A stretch of 64,000 bases of DNA from Sistotremastrum niveocremeum HHB9708 (taxonomy: Eukaryota > Basidiomycota > Agaricomycetes > Sistotremastrales > Sistotremastraceae): the NCBI GenBank assembly GCA_001630475.1, contig KV419423.1:248001-312000 (forward strand), written 5' to 3'. The notes beneath the pieces are model-generated. The model saw nothing but the letters and a program-made list of their open reading frames with translations, was not told the DNA's origin and ran no database searches. The translations under genes were made by a program, and so were the position numbers. Positions 11,640 through 26,000 of the stretch are shown here, in pieces. Numbering within the stretch: the first letter of the stretch is position 1; each line of letters opens with the position of its first letter.

Positions 11640-13396
11640 TTATTGATATTCCGGTGTGTGGGTGGTGAAGAGTGTGAGTTCGTGTTGGTGTTGGGATGTG
11701 AGCGGTTCTGACAGTGGATGATGTAGCTTTCTACGTCGGCGACCGCCAACCCCCTTTGGATAGATAGGCTCAACGGTCGCGACAGTACTTTTGACCGGTC
11801 GCAGTACTTCACACCGGAGGTCGCCCATGACATAACGGAGCGCCGGGATTATTTCTAGGAGATTCGGTGACTGGTGGTGTGTGAGAGCACAGAAGAAGCT
11901 TTGATTGTTTGTGACCTTGGCACTAGATAATGCGAATTTTGAGGTTCGGTGACTCGTTCTTCTATTAATGAGTCCAGGTACGTAGTGTCCACGTTGAAGA
12001 ATAATGTTGAATGAGTCGCAGGAATATATTGACAGGCTGTTGTTGCGTGAGTCGCACGAGATATCGTTGTCACACGTCCTTGAGAGCCGCAGGGAATCGA
12101 GGTATTGGGTGTGGCATCTGGTCTCCTGACCGCTCCTCGATGGTGAATGGTATTGGCAAAAGATAGACTCCATTACAGTGAGAAAGCTGCATAGCCTTGT
12201 TTCGCCAAGACGTGATTATGACGAAAGTGGGAGATGAGAACCAAGTCCGGGAGCTATTCGATACAGGCACAGTTCAAGCTGAATGATCGACGAGATGCAA
12301 TATAGCTGCTTGAGCTGGAGCAATAGAGACAGTATGAGAATGAAGTCCACAATCCGTCGTGAGTACTAGTGCGGCGGTTCAACATTGATCCATAGTGACC
12401 CTCGAACCTTGTGTGCCTTGTGGCTTTCTAGATTTGTAGCTTTCCGAAAGATCAGCCCAGAGTGCGCCCGGAGGAGGAGACCGCGCAAAATCAAGGTTCC
12501 CCTCAACTCCATTCGGTAGACAGTGCCTATAGCTAGAGGTCGCGCTTCTTTCACTCATATGAGGCCAGGGCGCCGAGTAATAAACCCAGAAAAAAATGGT
12601 TTAGTTCGAGGAACCAAGAATGCCCTAGCTTGGCTACCGCAAGCAGCTTCATGCGAGGTGTGTGCATTGTGAATGATATTGGACAGCCCGCCTCATGTGC
12701 TTGGCAACATGTCAAAAAGTACGTTTTACCTGAGATGAAGCCGCCCATTTTTCTCTTGATTTTTCTTACCCAAACAAATGAAAGTTTCAAATATTCGCCT
12801 TGAGCACAACATTGATTTTAGATGTCAGGTGAAGATTTTGGCAATAGCGTCGAGACGTCATGGTAATATTGAAGTGATGCGTGGCTGGGAGAAAGTCCAT
12901 CCACCGGCCGCTATAAGTAGCTGTCGGTAAAGAGGAAGGTCCAGCTGAGTCATCACGGAAGAACCATGTGGTTCGTCGGCAACGAGCAAGCCGATTGCGT
13001 CAACACCATAATTGGCTCAATGCATTTGTTCTTTCGATGTTGAATATTTGAGACCAAAAAATCAGGCAAAATCAGGCCTCGAATAGTAACCTGTTGGTAT
13101 CTTGATCTTATCAGATGATCCTGAAACCAATTGCTATGACATGCTGCAGATCCCGGAATAAACCGGCCGGCGATAAGATGTCGAAGCAGCCGAAGTTCGT
13201 TTCCAGGGCGAAGAAGTCTTACGTAACCGAGGCTAACGAGGGCTCCCTGCGGCCGTGCAGCTCGTTGCTGCTAATTCTTGACCTTGTCTGTACACTCTCT
13301 TCCCCCATCTCCGTCTTGTATCTGTCTCTGTGTCCGCTATCTCTGTTTCGGCCAACTCTCTTTTACTTGACACCTGCATTCTCCATATCCGAACCT
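11640..13396. other. long intergenic region
   Basis: About 1.75 kb between divergent genes. The methyltransferase promoter is on the left and that of the gene at 13397 on the right, with a long CT-rich leader at 13290-13390 typical of fungal 5' leaders. Short open frames have no recognisable content. Confidence 0.45.
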
Positions 13397-16300
13397 ATGA
13401 AAGTTTTCCGGCGACGAAAATCACAGTCAAATGTTGGGCTTCCATCGCCTCACAACATTTCTATCCCACCCCCTATGCCGAACCCCTTGAAAGACTCGCC
13501 AGGGACACCGTATCAAGAAACCACGCCTCTGTACGAACGATTTGCGAGCAAAGGACCTGTATATATTCCGCCACCTTTTCTCGGAGATGATGGACGTTCG
13601 ATGGGGCCTGGGGCACAGAAAACGATGAGGGAGAGAGAAGAGAGGGAGGCGTTGGCCATCAAGCTCGCGCGAGAGGCACGGCAGCTGGACAATCCCCTTT
13701 TCGACGATGGTGGACCGGTTCAGAACGTTGTTGTTGCACCTCCAGGGTCAGACGCCCGGGTCAACAGGCCTATCTCGGGCCCAACCACGATCATGCCACG
13801 AGAGCCACGAGAGGCTCGATCTTCAGTGTCTCAAGCTTATGGGGGAGCAGCACAAGTGACGCCACGGCACTCGTCACTCAACTTGGATTCAAAGCCGCTG
13901 CCCGATCCTACGGCCCAGCAAGGTGAGCCGCACGCTCTGCTCGTCTTTCGTGGGACCGAATGACTCAATGGACTGCTCACCCATAGCCCCGCGCCAGCGG
14001 AATGCTTCGGTAGTGATATCTGGTCCGCAGCCTCTCGCAGCGCGTTCGGCGTCAGTGAACGCGATATCGTCTCCTCAAGCCCTGACATCCCGAGGCTCAT
14101 CACTGAACATCTCTGGACCACAGCCTCTCGCTAATCGCACAAGCGAACGCAAGGCTTCTCGTGCCTCGTTTGAGGCTTCTGAGCCGATGCCACTTCGAAA
14201 GCCCCACCCACCACCACCACCGGTGCATGCATCGTCAACGCCCTACTCCAACGATGAGAGACACTACACTTCTTCACGGAGGCTTTCGAAAATTCCGGGT
14301 GCTGCGACATCATCACCACACCCTCCAGTCGCCGGTACTCCATCGATCCATTCCAATGATGCGAGGAACTCTCGGAAGCTGTCCAAACTGAAGTCTACTC
14401 CAACCTCTCCCCCGCCGCCCCTACCGCCTACAGCTCCTCCAAACGGATACTCACTCCCGCCTCAATCTGATTATCCTTATCCGACTAACCCGACATTCCC
14501 GATCCCGCCTCCTCCTCAGCTGTCACCGTCTTCCAATAACAGGAAATACTCACCCATGGAAGCCTTAGGGCTCCCTCCACTACCTCAACCTCTTCCTCCC
14601 CTAACGGCCGATCAGGCTCCCAAACGCAAATCCTCAATCCCGGCAGCGTTCACTCAGGTAAGCACGTTTATCCGCACTTTATCTCGGCATGACACAAATG
14701 TGTGCCTTAGACGTTCACCCCGAGCCCTCAACCTACGTTAGCGTCCTTGCCGGAGCCAACGGCGCACGTGTCCAATAACTCACTCCACCTACCTTCTCCC
14801 GCTACGTCATCGAAGAGACTTTCAACTCACCCTCCTCCCAGTCCCTTGTCTATTCGCAGCGAACTCCCTCGCTCCTCGGTATCAGAGCAGTCTGAATCCG
14901 TCTTTGAGCAGCCAATTGCACAATCACTTCCTAGTACCTCCTTACCTCAGCAAGAAGCCCTCACCGAACCAGTCCGAAGCCCTTCACCGCTTTCAGCAGC
15001 TATCGAGGCCGCAAGAATGGTTCAGAGTTCCAATCATCATGCTTCGGAATCATCACCAAGGCTCAGAACACATCGATACACGTCCGGTTCTCCCTCCCCT
15101 GCATTAGCTAATCTCCCATCCCCTTCCTTTCCCAGCCTCGCTCCCAGCGGCAGTACGAGCGCGAGCTCTGCTGGATCTGCTATATCCCAAGATCTCGAAC
15201 GTGACCCTCGTTTGGAGCCAACGCCAATGACATCCATTGACGATTTCGGCTCTTCGAAAGCGTCGACGCGATCCAAATCCCGTAGCAGGAACTCCGAAGA
15301 TCGGATTGAAGCCGCGAACAAGGCACATTCTTCTTCCGATTCACGATCCATCAATGATCCAGAGTCCTCCCGACAAAGAAAAGGATCCGATACGTACAGC
15401 AACTCCCGAGCATCCCTTGATGGCAGATCATTGGCTTCTTCGAGCGCGCGTCCGAGATCTACGCATACGTATCATGATGATGTGCCACAGCCCTCGAGGC
15501 GATCTGAATCGAGTCCGCGAAGATCTGAACAGCTTGTTGTTCCGGGACATCCGCCTCAGAATCTTGTTATTGATCATGGCAAGTTTGATCGACTTAGTCT
15601 TGAGGAGCCCGTGTCGGCTTCGACGATACGTCCATTCCATGCCGAAAAATCAAGCAGTCCGTATAGGAAATCAAGAGAGTTGTTCGATGATCGGTCGCGG
15701 CGGAGTATGGACAATGAGAGTAGGAGGTCGATGTCGAGGGATGACAGGGATCCGTCGGGCCCTCGAAAAGTCGACAGCTACGCGTCTGTGAGTGGCCGGG
15801 ACGTATTGATTTGATAGTCTACTGACCGGGGTATAGTCATCAACCATGATCTCGCCACCAGAACGTAGTCGCAGTCCACGCCGCGACTCAACGCGACTCG
15901 GCACAGATCACATTCCGACAATCACCAGCACCCGCCGCCATTCCAGAGAATCCCGTCGTCGCTCACATCGAAACGTTGTCTATCCCCTCCTCGTACATCT
16001 ATCAACACCTGCATTGCTCGGAGCAATTCTTCCTCACTTCAACTTCGGCGATTACTGCGTTATCTCCGCCGTTAACGCCGATCTCCGCAAATATCTTGAA
16101 CAGGACCGGGAGCTGCGAGAGGAGATTTTGGAGAGATATCTCAAGGGCGTCGGTTATCAACGTTGGGAGTATAAGAAGTGGGGAGGTCCTGACCCACTCC
16201 CGTTGAATTTGGCTGTATGTTACGATTTATCGACGCGTAAACGACCACCACTCATTTGTTTATGCAGGACCTCAACTCGTATATGAGAGGCGTGAGCATA

Positions 16301-17538
16301 CCTACGCATCGGTATGCAGATATGGCCCAAGGTATCCTTCAAGAAGGCCGACTGCACGATAGCAGCCTTGGGAAAGCTCTTTCACACTCGACACGCGCTT
16401 ATACCAGAGTGGTTTTACGACTACGAGCGCAAGCTGAAGCTGAACTCAAAGAGTTGACCATGATCCCACCTAATCTTCCCAATCCCGACAACTTTCCAAA
16501 ACCTTTCATTCCCAATCAACCCTCGCATCATATTCGGACTGCTTCAAGAGCATCATCGCGAGCATCGTCATTCGGACAGAACTTTTTCCAGAATCCAAAT
16601 TCACCGACTCAGGCTCCTATTCAGATCTATCGACCTAAATTTCGATCTGCTCTGTATCGTCCACATCATGCACCTTTGTTGCGGGTCTTCGTGCCTTCTC
16701 CTGAGGGACAATGGCTATCTGACTCGAGCGTGTTCGAGTGTGAACGAGAGCTGCGCCGCGCTTTGGCTGGTCCGAAGGGTTCCTCGGGAATGAGCCTTCT
16801 CAGACCCGGCGATGTTGTTTGGGACGCGGCCGTCAGTGACGAAGCGAACGTCGCCAAACTTATTTGGGACGGCAATTATCTTATTGTGAGACTTTCTTTC
16901 CCGCTTACGAGTGGTGACTGATGGTTGTTTTCCAGGATTTGGACTATACATATTCACTTGTTGGATCGATACCGCGATACTTTCATTCTTTCTCTTTCCC
17001 ACCTTCCTATTTCCACAAAGTCATACGATCTGGTGTTGGAGCGGATGGCGATCCTATTGTACAGATTGATGTGAACCCTTGGGCTCATGAGATTGCAGCA
17101 GGCCTTGAATTACTGCAAGAAAGAGTCGCTATGGATACGTACGTCTTCACCTCAATCTATATTACCCCAGAGACTAAGTGAAGGAACAGCCCGAATGGTG
17201 GTCGGCACAGTGTATTACGATGGAGTCACCGTTCAAGATTCAGAATACCCATGGCTATCCGAACAACGGATACACTCTCTATACCCATACCTCAATCGGA
17301 CAATCTATTTATTAATCGTTCCTGGGCAGGAATAGTCGTCGTCGAAGCGGAGGGGACGAATGAAGGTTTGGAGGAGTTACATTCGCGCTGTCCGGCGGCG
17401 TTCCCAGATAATCGGTTGTTGCGGAGGAGGGCGGATGCGGACCCGCTCGAGAATCGTGCTTGGAGGTTGTTGAGGGAACGGAGTCGGCCTGGGGAGATTT
17501 GGATTAGGGTCATTAGGGAGAAGGAGAAGTTGATATGA
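13397..17538 (+). CDS. large Ser/Pro-rich disordered protein with conserved C-terminal region, function unknown
   Basis: Seven exons (13397-13922, 13987-14657, 14711-15787, 15837-16214, 16268-16885, 16936-17138, 17190-17538) sum to 3,822 nt, giving 1,273 aa. The N-terminus is basic (MKVFRRRKSQS). Roughly the first 800 residues are disordered, Ser/Pro/Arg-rich, with polyproline runs and a repeated ISGPQPLAxR motif. From about residue 803 an ordered region begins: VVYPLLVHLSTPALLGAILP, then NADLRKYLEQDRELREEILE, vaguely like an F-box-type helical bundle. The last 400 residues look globular (LRVFVPSPEGQWLSDSSVFE, RPGDVVWDAAV, GEIWIRVIREKEKLI). I do not recognise a named family. A cytoskeletal, signalling or adaptor role would be a guess. 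The long reading frame with consistent splicing makes the gene itself certain. Confidence 0.88.
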
Positions 17539-18986
17539 GGATATTCATTATTATTCTCGGACTCTAGCTTTAGGAATCGTCATATACACATCATCTGTTC
17601 TGTAGTTGCATTGTCCTTAGCATTGTCATACACAGTATTTAATACTATCCCATGGTTGTAACCGGTTTACGCCCGTCCAGGTCCCGTTGGTTAGGTTGTG
17701 TAATACCCGTGCTTGAAGAGGCACCAAGCCAGCGATTTATCACCGTTAGATCGCGAGCATTGACGTCGCCCCATACGTTTGAAGTATAAGACCTCAGGGG
17801 GGTTGACAGCGTTATGAACATCAGAGGGGTAAATTGAAGGTGCGGCGCGGCAGCTGATGAGTGTCGGGGGATAAGCGAAGTTGAAAGAAGGTGGCGTTGA
17901 CGTCTCTCATCCGGGATCATTGTCGAGTGACAGGCGTGAGAAGACACCATTGATAGCTAGCGACCTTCGCCGCAGAACCCTAACGGAATGTTGAAGAAGC
18001 TCACTCGACCCCGCTTGTGATCGATCAAATGTTGAGCACATGTGTATGCCAACTCCTCCAATTCGTTGACACAAGAGATGGAATTGTCACACACTTCCAT
18101 CATGATCTGGAGGGTCTTTCATTCCGCAGAAACGAGCCGAGCAAGTGACCTGGTCTAGCAAAGCGGAATTTGCAACGAAAGGACTTGCTGTATAGTGGTG
18201 GAATCGGGTAGCCGAGCCTAGAATGGGAACTCAGGGAAGCGAAGAGAATGCAGCCAGGCACGAACTGGGAGTGTCATCCACTCGAAACTGAACCGAATGG
18301 GGAAGAAAGGGTCGTCATCACCGGCACTTGCGTATGGAAAAAGGATGACACTATCTTTATCCTCGCGAAACAGGAAGATTTACCCAAGGATTTACGTGTT
18401 CTGAAGTTAGCTGTCTGCGCATGGAGTTTCGAGACTTTGAAATGAAGAAAATCACCCGTTCCGCTTCAGCCACCTATATGTGACTGAATGTCATTGATGG
18501 TTCTCACCGATAATGCGTCAGGTCTGAACTGAAGCCAGCAGATTTCCCCTGACGAAAGAGCCGGCCACTAGTACTGCAATGGCTGAATTTGGGGAAAATG
18601 GCCGGAATTTGACTTTAGAATAGTCAGCGAGCTGGTACTTACGGGAACCTTGCGAACCATGGTTGCGTCTTGGCCCTTGCCAATTTCATCTCGGCCGGAG
18701 TTTCTAAACACTGGCTCAGAACAAGACCCGGAAATTATGGCGTTCTGCAAAAGGTCAGAGAGCAGAACGATCAGACCAACAAGATGCTGTAATGGTATAA
18801 AACAGGGCATTCACAACCGAAAGACCAGTACTGAGAAGCGAAATGCAAGAGAATGCAAACAGTGACAGCTTGACAGGTGCGGCGGATTCAAAACGTCGGG
18901 CGTCTATCACGGAACCAAACCGAAATAGGAAGCGAGCCGGCCACCGTTTGACTGTGGACCACCACTCATCGACGGCAGCGAAAGCC
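17539..18986. other. intergenic region
   Basis: About 1.45 kb. I see no gene here: an open frame at 18248-18445 (65 codons) has an ATG and ordinary composition but no family resemblance and no splice context. The right end leads into the promoter of the gene at 19061. Confidence 0.4.
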
Positions 18987-18993
18987 TATATAA
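18987..18993 (+). promoter_or_regulatory. TATA box
   Basis: TATATAA lies 68 bp before the last base ahead of the ATG at 19061, a normal distance for a fungal TATA element with a short leader. Confidence 0.6.
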
Positions 18994-19060
18994 GCTGGGA
19001 CATAACGCAACATGCTCACTACCCATCATTCCGCCGTAGTACACCTACCACACTCCCGCG

Positions 19061-21195
19061 ATGGACGTCGACGAGATACCTGACAATGGTATCTTCGAGT
19101 CGCTCCTACTGCCACCACTTCCCAATCGTCGTATCATAAATATTGCTCCGCCACCGCTTCCCTTCTGGGCCCATGCTAGTTATTCGCCGCCAGGGCCACC
19201 ACCCTCCTTTGTAGAAGCTGCGACAGGACGTCCGCAACGCCCTGCAGCTCAATACAGGAGCCAGGCACCCTCTGCCTCAAGGTCTGCAGCCACTATACTC
19301 TGCGATACCGATCACTGACCTATTCCAACCAGAGAATCTAACCATACAATTACTTTGCACAGTGATCCTCGGGTCAAAGCTTCGGTGGATGCCTGTGCAT
19401 CGGCTGCTCGGAGCTCCCGGTATCTCGAGGCGACCATAGGACAGTCGAGCAGCCAAAGCGAGGCAACTGGTACGTATGATGCATGCACTCCTTAAGTAGC
19501 GTGTTGCTCACATCTCCGCAAAAGCTTCATCTCCGCAAGGCCCACAATATCGTCCAATCCGTCCCCGCGAGGCCATCGAGGTAAGCCCGATAACTGCCCA
19601 TTCAGCATGCTGTCAAGTCGTTGGAACTTGTTTTCAGCGATCGTTTCTCCAGTTGCCACCACCGACGTCGCATGTAAGAGCGACAGGAGATGGAATCCAG
19701 CAATCGGAGCAAACCACAGGAGGTGATACATCCTTCCATCCTGTCCAAAATGCGCAACTGACCTAGAAACACAGGTTCTGAAAATCAAGTCATCGTGTTA
19801 CAGCCCCATCATGTTCGACCAGCTTCTACCGAGTCTCTCCCTGGGTTCACACTCCACCGATACTCCCCACTGGCCAAATTATGGACTCCTCGCAAGAAGG
19901 CTGCTGAAGGTCGGCTGGCCAGCCTGAAACTCGGATCTCGCGAGTTTCTCGTGCCGGAAGTATACCTCATTTCTTGTCGATCCTTGGCTTCTAGCCTATT
20001 CCCAACAAGGCGCGGCGGATTGGGGGTCGTCATCAACCAGGCACAACATGTGACAGATGGCTGCATCTTCTTGAACTATGATCCATCGGACATGTTGACG
20101 GCGAGAATAGTGGTGTTGCTCTTCATGATCCATTATGGTCATACTCAAATGGACCCCCACTCAGTTCTTGTGAGCTTCCGGTTTTACCTTGTGCTCAAGC
20201 TACAAGACTGAAACATAATCAGGTTAAAAATTGGTTCTCGTCGGTGACCGAGTTCGAGGCATTTGGTGTCCATTTGTTCCACGAAGCAGTGTCTCATTTG
20301 GATCGTGTGGAATGGAACTCGAACACTACCATCTTGGCAGCCCAAGCAACGTATGCCCTTCGTTCCGTTTCGATAGACCGCGTTCTCATCATTTGCTAGG
20401 ATTCTGTTAGGTCTTCATTACTTCGAGGAGAGAGACCCCGCCACATGGAAGGCATTTCAACCTAAACTCGGAAAGGCTATAACGGCATTTCGAGAGCTGA
20501 TGTACACCGGCCCTCCACGTCGCCGCGACCGTCGCGAAAACTTCACTTCAAAAGATCGACCGACGCAGGTATGTACAGATGCATAATGATGTTTCTGCCT
20601 ATTAAATCGTTCATATAGGTGAAAAGAAGAACTTGGTATGGCCTGTTGATTTTGGATTCGTTCAACAAGCCGGGTGATTGGCAAGTGAGGGACGACGAAC
20701 TAGACGTCCCTCTACCTATCAACCTCTGCTATGAGAACATTGGGTGGTTTGGTTCCATCGCCGAGGCTGTTGCAGAGCATAGTAGCTCCTCTAACGTGGC
20801 GCTACTACTAATAAATAGCCGCCTGTCGCTTTGTAAGCGGAAGCTGGTGAGCGATGACCGTTCTGATCCTACTACTGATACTTTTCTAACTCTCTGTTGA
20901 TCTTAGGTCGGTGTTGTGACATCATCGATCAACAACGCTCTCCCTTTCAGCGCTCTCGGACAGCGTCTCGAGAGGATCAGAACGATGATCGAATCTGAGC
21001 AAATGCGGCGGCACACCACCGCCGGTCTGAACGATTTGCTGGACGACATCGCTGGACTGAATGAACAACGCATGTACGTCGATCCAGGCAGTTATTCACA
21101 TGACCACTCACTAACGGCATCCTGGTAGTGAATCCGAGCCGTCGGGGGTATCGACGCTCGCTCACCGAATCCCGTTCGTAGAGGTCCTCGAATGA
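19061..21195 (+). CDS. fungal transcription-factor middle-homology-region protein without visible zinc cluster (paralog B)
   Basis: Ten exons: 19061-19281, 19333-19469, 19525-19580, 19638-19722, 19775-20169, 20223-20350, 20400-20568, 20619-20846, 20907-21073 and 21129-21195. They sum to 1,653 nt, giving 550 aa. The N-terminus is Pro-rich (LLLPPLPNRRIINIAPPPLP). The middle has LLFMIHYGHTQMDPH, then ILLGLHYFEERDPATWKAFQ, then RRTWYGLLILDSFNK and RDDELDVPLPINLCYENI. That last block is the hallmark of the Fungal_trans middle homology region. There is no CX2CX6C cluster anywhere. The second exon could also start at 19363 (an in-frame alternative acceptor). The same block order occurs in the gene at 4465-6523. 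Such a protein could act as a co-regulator or partner of a zinc-cluster factor; that is inference. Confidence 0.72.
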
Positions 21196-22564
21196 GAACG
21201 GTGAGGGTTGGTGGGTCTGCAAAGCGCATCAGATGTCTCTATTTATGTTGCAGAATGATGCGATAACACGCCGTTCGGCACCACTTGCCTATCACACGTT
21301 GCGTTGCTGCATTGTGCTGAAGTCGCGTGATAAAACTGCGGAAGCTGTTGCTATTGTCTCTTGCTCTTGGATTGTTTGGATACCACGCTTGTTCCACCTT
21401 CGATGCTACCACGAGCTCCATTACCGTCATTTTGTTTTGTTATCTTTTGCACGCTACAAGTTCAGACTCGTTCTCTATTGCTGATGTATTGCTATCGACA
21501 TGTCTCACGTCAATACGATGCTCTTGTACACTTCATCCGTTTCATTGCTGACATCCTTGTTTTGTCTTTTGCTTCCGCCGGGCAGAGCATTCCGCCTGAG
21601 CCACCTTGTCTGCGCATTCTTTCCCGGGAACTAGGCCTTATCGCGCCGTGATGTGCACTCACCTTAAAGTTTAACGGCGCTAGCGAGGCTTCTTGCTTTG
21701 CTTCTTTGTCATCGTCTCGAAAATGGTGTCAGCGCTTGATTTTCCTGTTTTGATGTTTGTGCCTTTTTACAAATATGTCCGCTCTTCGTCCCGTCCTGTG
21801 GTGTGGATACTCAGTTGTGGTGCTTCGTTCCAAACGGATTGATCCCCATGGAGGTTACTTTGTTTGCCGGTCGATGTTCGCGTGTCTTGTCGATTTAAAC
21901 AATTCAAGACTGGATCATGTCTCCTCGATAAACATCCGCTAAGATACGGGGTGGTGTTACGCGTAGCAGCATCCAGTTTCCACCGAGACTGAAACAGTTT
22001 ACACTCTGAACGAGCTAGTGTTTAGACTAGCAGCTTCTGCAAGAACTACGTATTGAATCTCACAAAGACAGAGGACTTTGGTGCTTAGACCATCGTCTCC
22101 TCCTCCTGAGATTCTGACGGTCAATGACGTTTTCTCCGACAAAGCCACTAGTTCTGCTTCTCTTTCACGAGGATCTATGCTTCGTCAGCTTCTTGAAACC
22201 CTCTTCTGTGCACCTGCCAGGAACAAACTTTAGAAGAGTGGCGTCAGGGTCGATAGGAACTTTCTATGGCATCGTATTCGTCCTTTGATTTCTAATGACG
22301 CAGGGAATGGGCGTCATGGGCACTGGGCATTGATTGTGTTTCGGCAGCAAAAGGCTTCCGACGCGTCTTTTCTGTACTAGCTGACGAACTTTGGGGAAAC
22401 TTGCGCGTGGTAGCGTTTCCAAGAAGCCTGCACCTCATCTCTTCGTTAATATAAGAAGCTCGATGGTGCAGATGAAGAACCGACAACCTAGCCACGCTTC
22501 GAAGCAAAGGCATCTGGTAGCCCTCTAACGCTTGCCCAACACTTCTCCATTCACCCCGCTCAAG
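21196..22564. other. intergenic region
   Basis: About 1.4 kb. It contains the 3' end of the gene at 21195 and the promoter of the transporter at 22565. The T/C-rich stretch 21350-21560 keeps some frames open, but none shows recognisable protein. Confidence 0.45.
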
Positions 22565-24170
22565 ATGTCGTCAAGCTTCAGCCCAGAAGCTCAACCTCAA
22601 GTGGCTAGCAAGACCTCGTCGACTACGGCCACTCTCCCCGAGGTCACGTATGGATATCCTGGAAGACATGCTGCTCGTATGCCATGGCGCGAGCGTATCC
22701 GGTATGTATCATTCCTAACTCGCGATTGTACTGTACGTTGACCGACGGAATCAGAAATTTCACTCCCGCCTGGTTCTACGTGACCATGGGTTTCTCAATC
22801 ATTACCGTAAACTTCATGGTCATGCAGTGGCATCATGAAAATATTGTCCTCAAAGTTCTTTTCCTCATTTTCTTCTTCTCGACTCTCCTGGTCATCTCTG
22901 CTTTCATCGGTTTGAACATCGCTCGGTATACCATGTTCCCGGACCTGTGGAAAAAAGTCTGGGATCACCCCGATGAAGCCATGTATTTCTCCTGTTTGCC
23001 GATCTCTTTCATCCCTTTCCAAAACGGCATGAGGTATGTAACCGTTTCACCGATTAGGTTGTATCTAATTGTAGCGCAGTGAGGGCATTGACCTTTGGTG
23101 GGGCTTCGCGGGGCACAACTCTGCCAAGTTCCTGTATTTCACATTTGGCTTCTGGGCCGCGACCACGATCCTTGGCTATGCCATCGCATTCGTATGCTTC
23201 AAGAAAATGTATGTCCTCAGTTCACAAGGTTGACGCTCATCTCTCACCTATCTTCATTTTAGGATTACTGTCCACCGGCATGACATGAAGAACATGACTG
23301 GCGCCTGGATCGCACCTTTCGGTGCATTGGTCGTCGACGGCTCAGCGGGAACCATCATGACACCATTCCTGCAGGAACACAACCCATCGCTCGCATGGTT
23401 CGCCGCATTGTGGGCCACCATGACGGTCATGATCGGATTATCAATGGCGATTCTCATCATGGCTATCCTCCTTCAACGAATGTTCATTGACGGCCTTCCT
23501 CCCGCTAAGCACATTTGGAGCAGCTGGTCAGTCCTGAGTGTCACCACACAAGCCGGCTTCACTATCCTCGCTTTGGGAGGTGCATACAACACCCTGCTTC
23601 CCGTCGACTATGGAACCAGCAAGCTTCTGACCCATCCGGCCATTGGCGAAATTGTTTATGCCATCGGTGTCACGTTTGGCATGGTGCTTTGGTTCGTTTC
23701 GATCTTCGCTCTGATCTTCTCCATCGTGAGTCTACGTTACTTCTGTCACTTTTTTACGGATCTAATAAACGTTACAGTGGGCTGTGTGGACCGTTTCTAG
23801 AAAGGAAGGTCTAATCTTCGGACCTAACTGCTGGGCTTGGCTGTTCCCATTCGTAAGTACTTTGTCTATATTCTTCGGACTCCGCAATCTAACCTTTTTC
23901 TAGGGTGTCTTCGCCATTCATACTTACGGAAATGCACTCTATTTCGATTCGCAATTTTTCCGTGTCCTGTCAATTATTCTCAACATTACCACTATCTTGG
24001 GCGGGACTGGGATGATCATCATCACCGTCCCTCAGTTCTTCAGGGGAACCATGTTCACTTACTCTTATGTTGTTGATGACGAGGCGGCAGGCGTGCTCTA
24101 TAACTATAAGCAGGTTGATACCGAGGTTGGGGTCGAAGTTAGCCGATCTCCTTCCGTCGAAGAGAAGTAA
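22565..24170 (+). CDS. SLAC1/TDT-family anion transporter (Mae1/Ssu1-like)
   Basis: Exons 22565-22701, 22755-23033, 23080-23208, 23263-23725, 23778-23852 and 23904-24170 sum to 1,350 nt, giving 449 aa. The family hallmark RNFTPAWFYVTMGFSI starts TM1, as in Ssu1 sulfite pumps and Mae1 malate permeases. About ten hydrophobic helices follow, with LWWGFAGHNSAKFLYF and WIAPFGALVVDGSAGTIM. The acidic C-terminus EVSRSPSVEEK is probably cytoplasmic. The family moves sulfite, malate or other small anions across the plasma membrane. AHNSAKFLYF-type sequence with Trp-Trp does not settle sulfite against C4-dicarboxylate. No break is seen. Confidence 0.85.
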
Positions 24171-24682
24171 CTCATGGGTTAATATATTATCGAGTAGATA
24201 CGGTATCGTTTACTGGAAGGGAAATCTGGACTAGAATATTATTGTAATATATTTGTACCGTCTTAGCGGACACGATCATGATCGGTTTCCATATGCATCT
24301 GAGCAAAGGGACAATAATCCTCTTCTGCTCGACTGGGAAATAAAGTTCGAAGAGCATTTATGCTCTTCGGTAAAGCACTTTTCCATGGTGCATTGCGTAA
24401 ACAAATTGCAGACTTGAGGTCCATATGAATGTGCGCCTAGCCGACAAGGATACCGGGCCGGACATGATGCGACCAAACAAGCGATTCCCGGGCGCTTTTT
24501 CGGCCCTGCGCATGCTTCGTCAGAGTTGATCGACGAAACGTTGATCGGCGAAGATTTCAATGCTGTTCATGCACTTAAAGTTATTTTGGATCCAGGATGG
24601 TTGTTACGACGTGGTCTCGTTTCATTCCAAACTTCTACACGATTCATTCCATTGTGAGTTTATTGTACAAAATGGTTCCGGT
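24171..24682. other. convergent intergenic region
   Basis: Lies between the 3' ends of the transporter and the triosephosphate isomerase gene. AT-rich at 24180-24260. Nothing further recognised. Confidence 0.5.
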
Positions 24683-25733
<1,051 letters not shown>

Positions 25734-26000
25734 GGTCAAGGTCGTGTCAAAGCGTAGTTAGACGGCTTCAAACGCGAGAAACTCTGGAAAAGAAAACGCT
25801 TTAATCGGAGAAGATCTTATCGCGTGTTACGTAAGGAACTTGAGGGCCGGCGCCGCCCAATCATTCGGGAATCTCCGGATTAGAGTGCACCGCAAGTGTT
25901 CAAATCGCAGTGGAACCTTTCTTTAACTGTGATACCCGTCTCATCTGCCCATTCTCCTTTGATCTTCTACATTTCTACAACCAACCGATAGTTATACATC
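25734..26000. promoter_or_regulatory. bidirectional promoter of TPI1 and profilin
   Basis: The 267-bp gap holds the promoters of two normally very strongly expressed genes facing away from each other. CT-rich tracts typical of strong fungal promoters appear before the profilin start (about 25920-25985). The region around 25840-25870 is GC-rich. Confidence 0.5.

Noticed and set aside
18248-18445. 65-codon open frame with ATG as a small gene.
   Set aside because: Balanced composition is suggestive, but no signal peptide, domain, splice site or paralog supports it.
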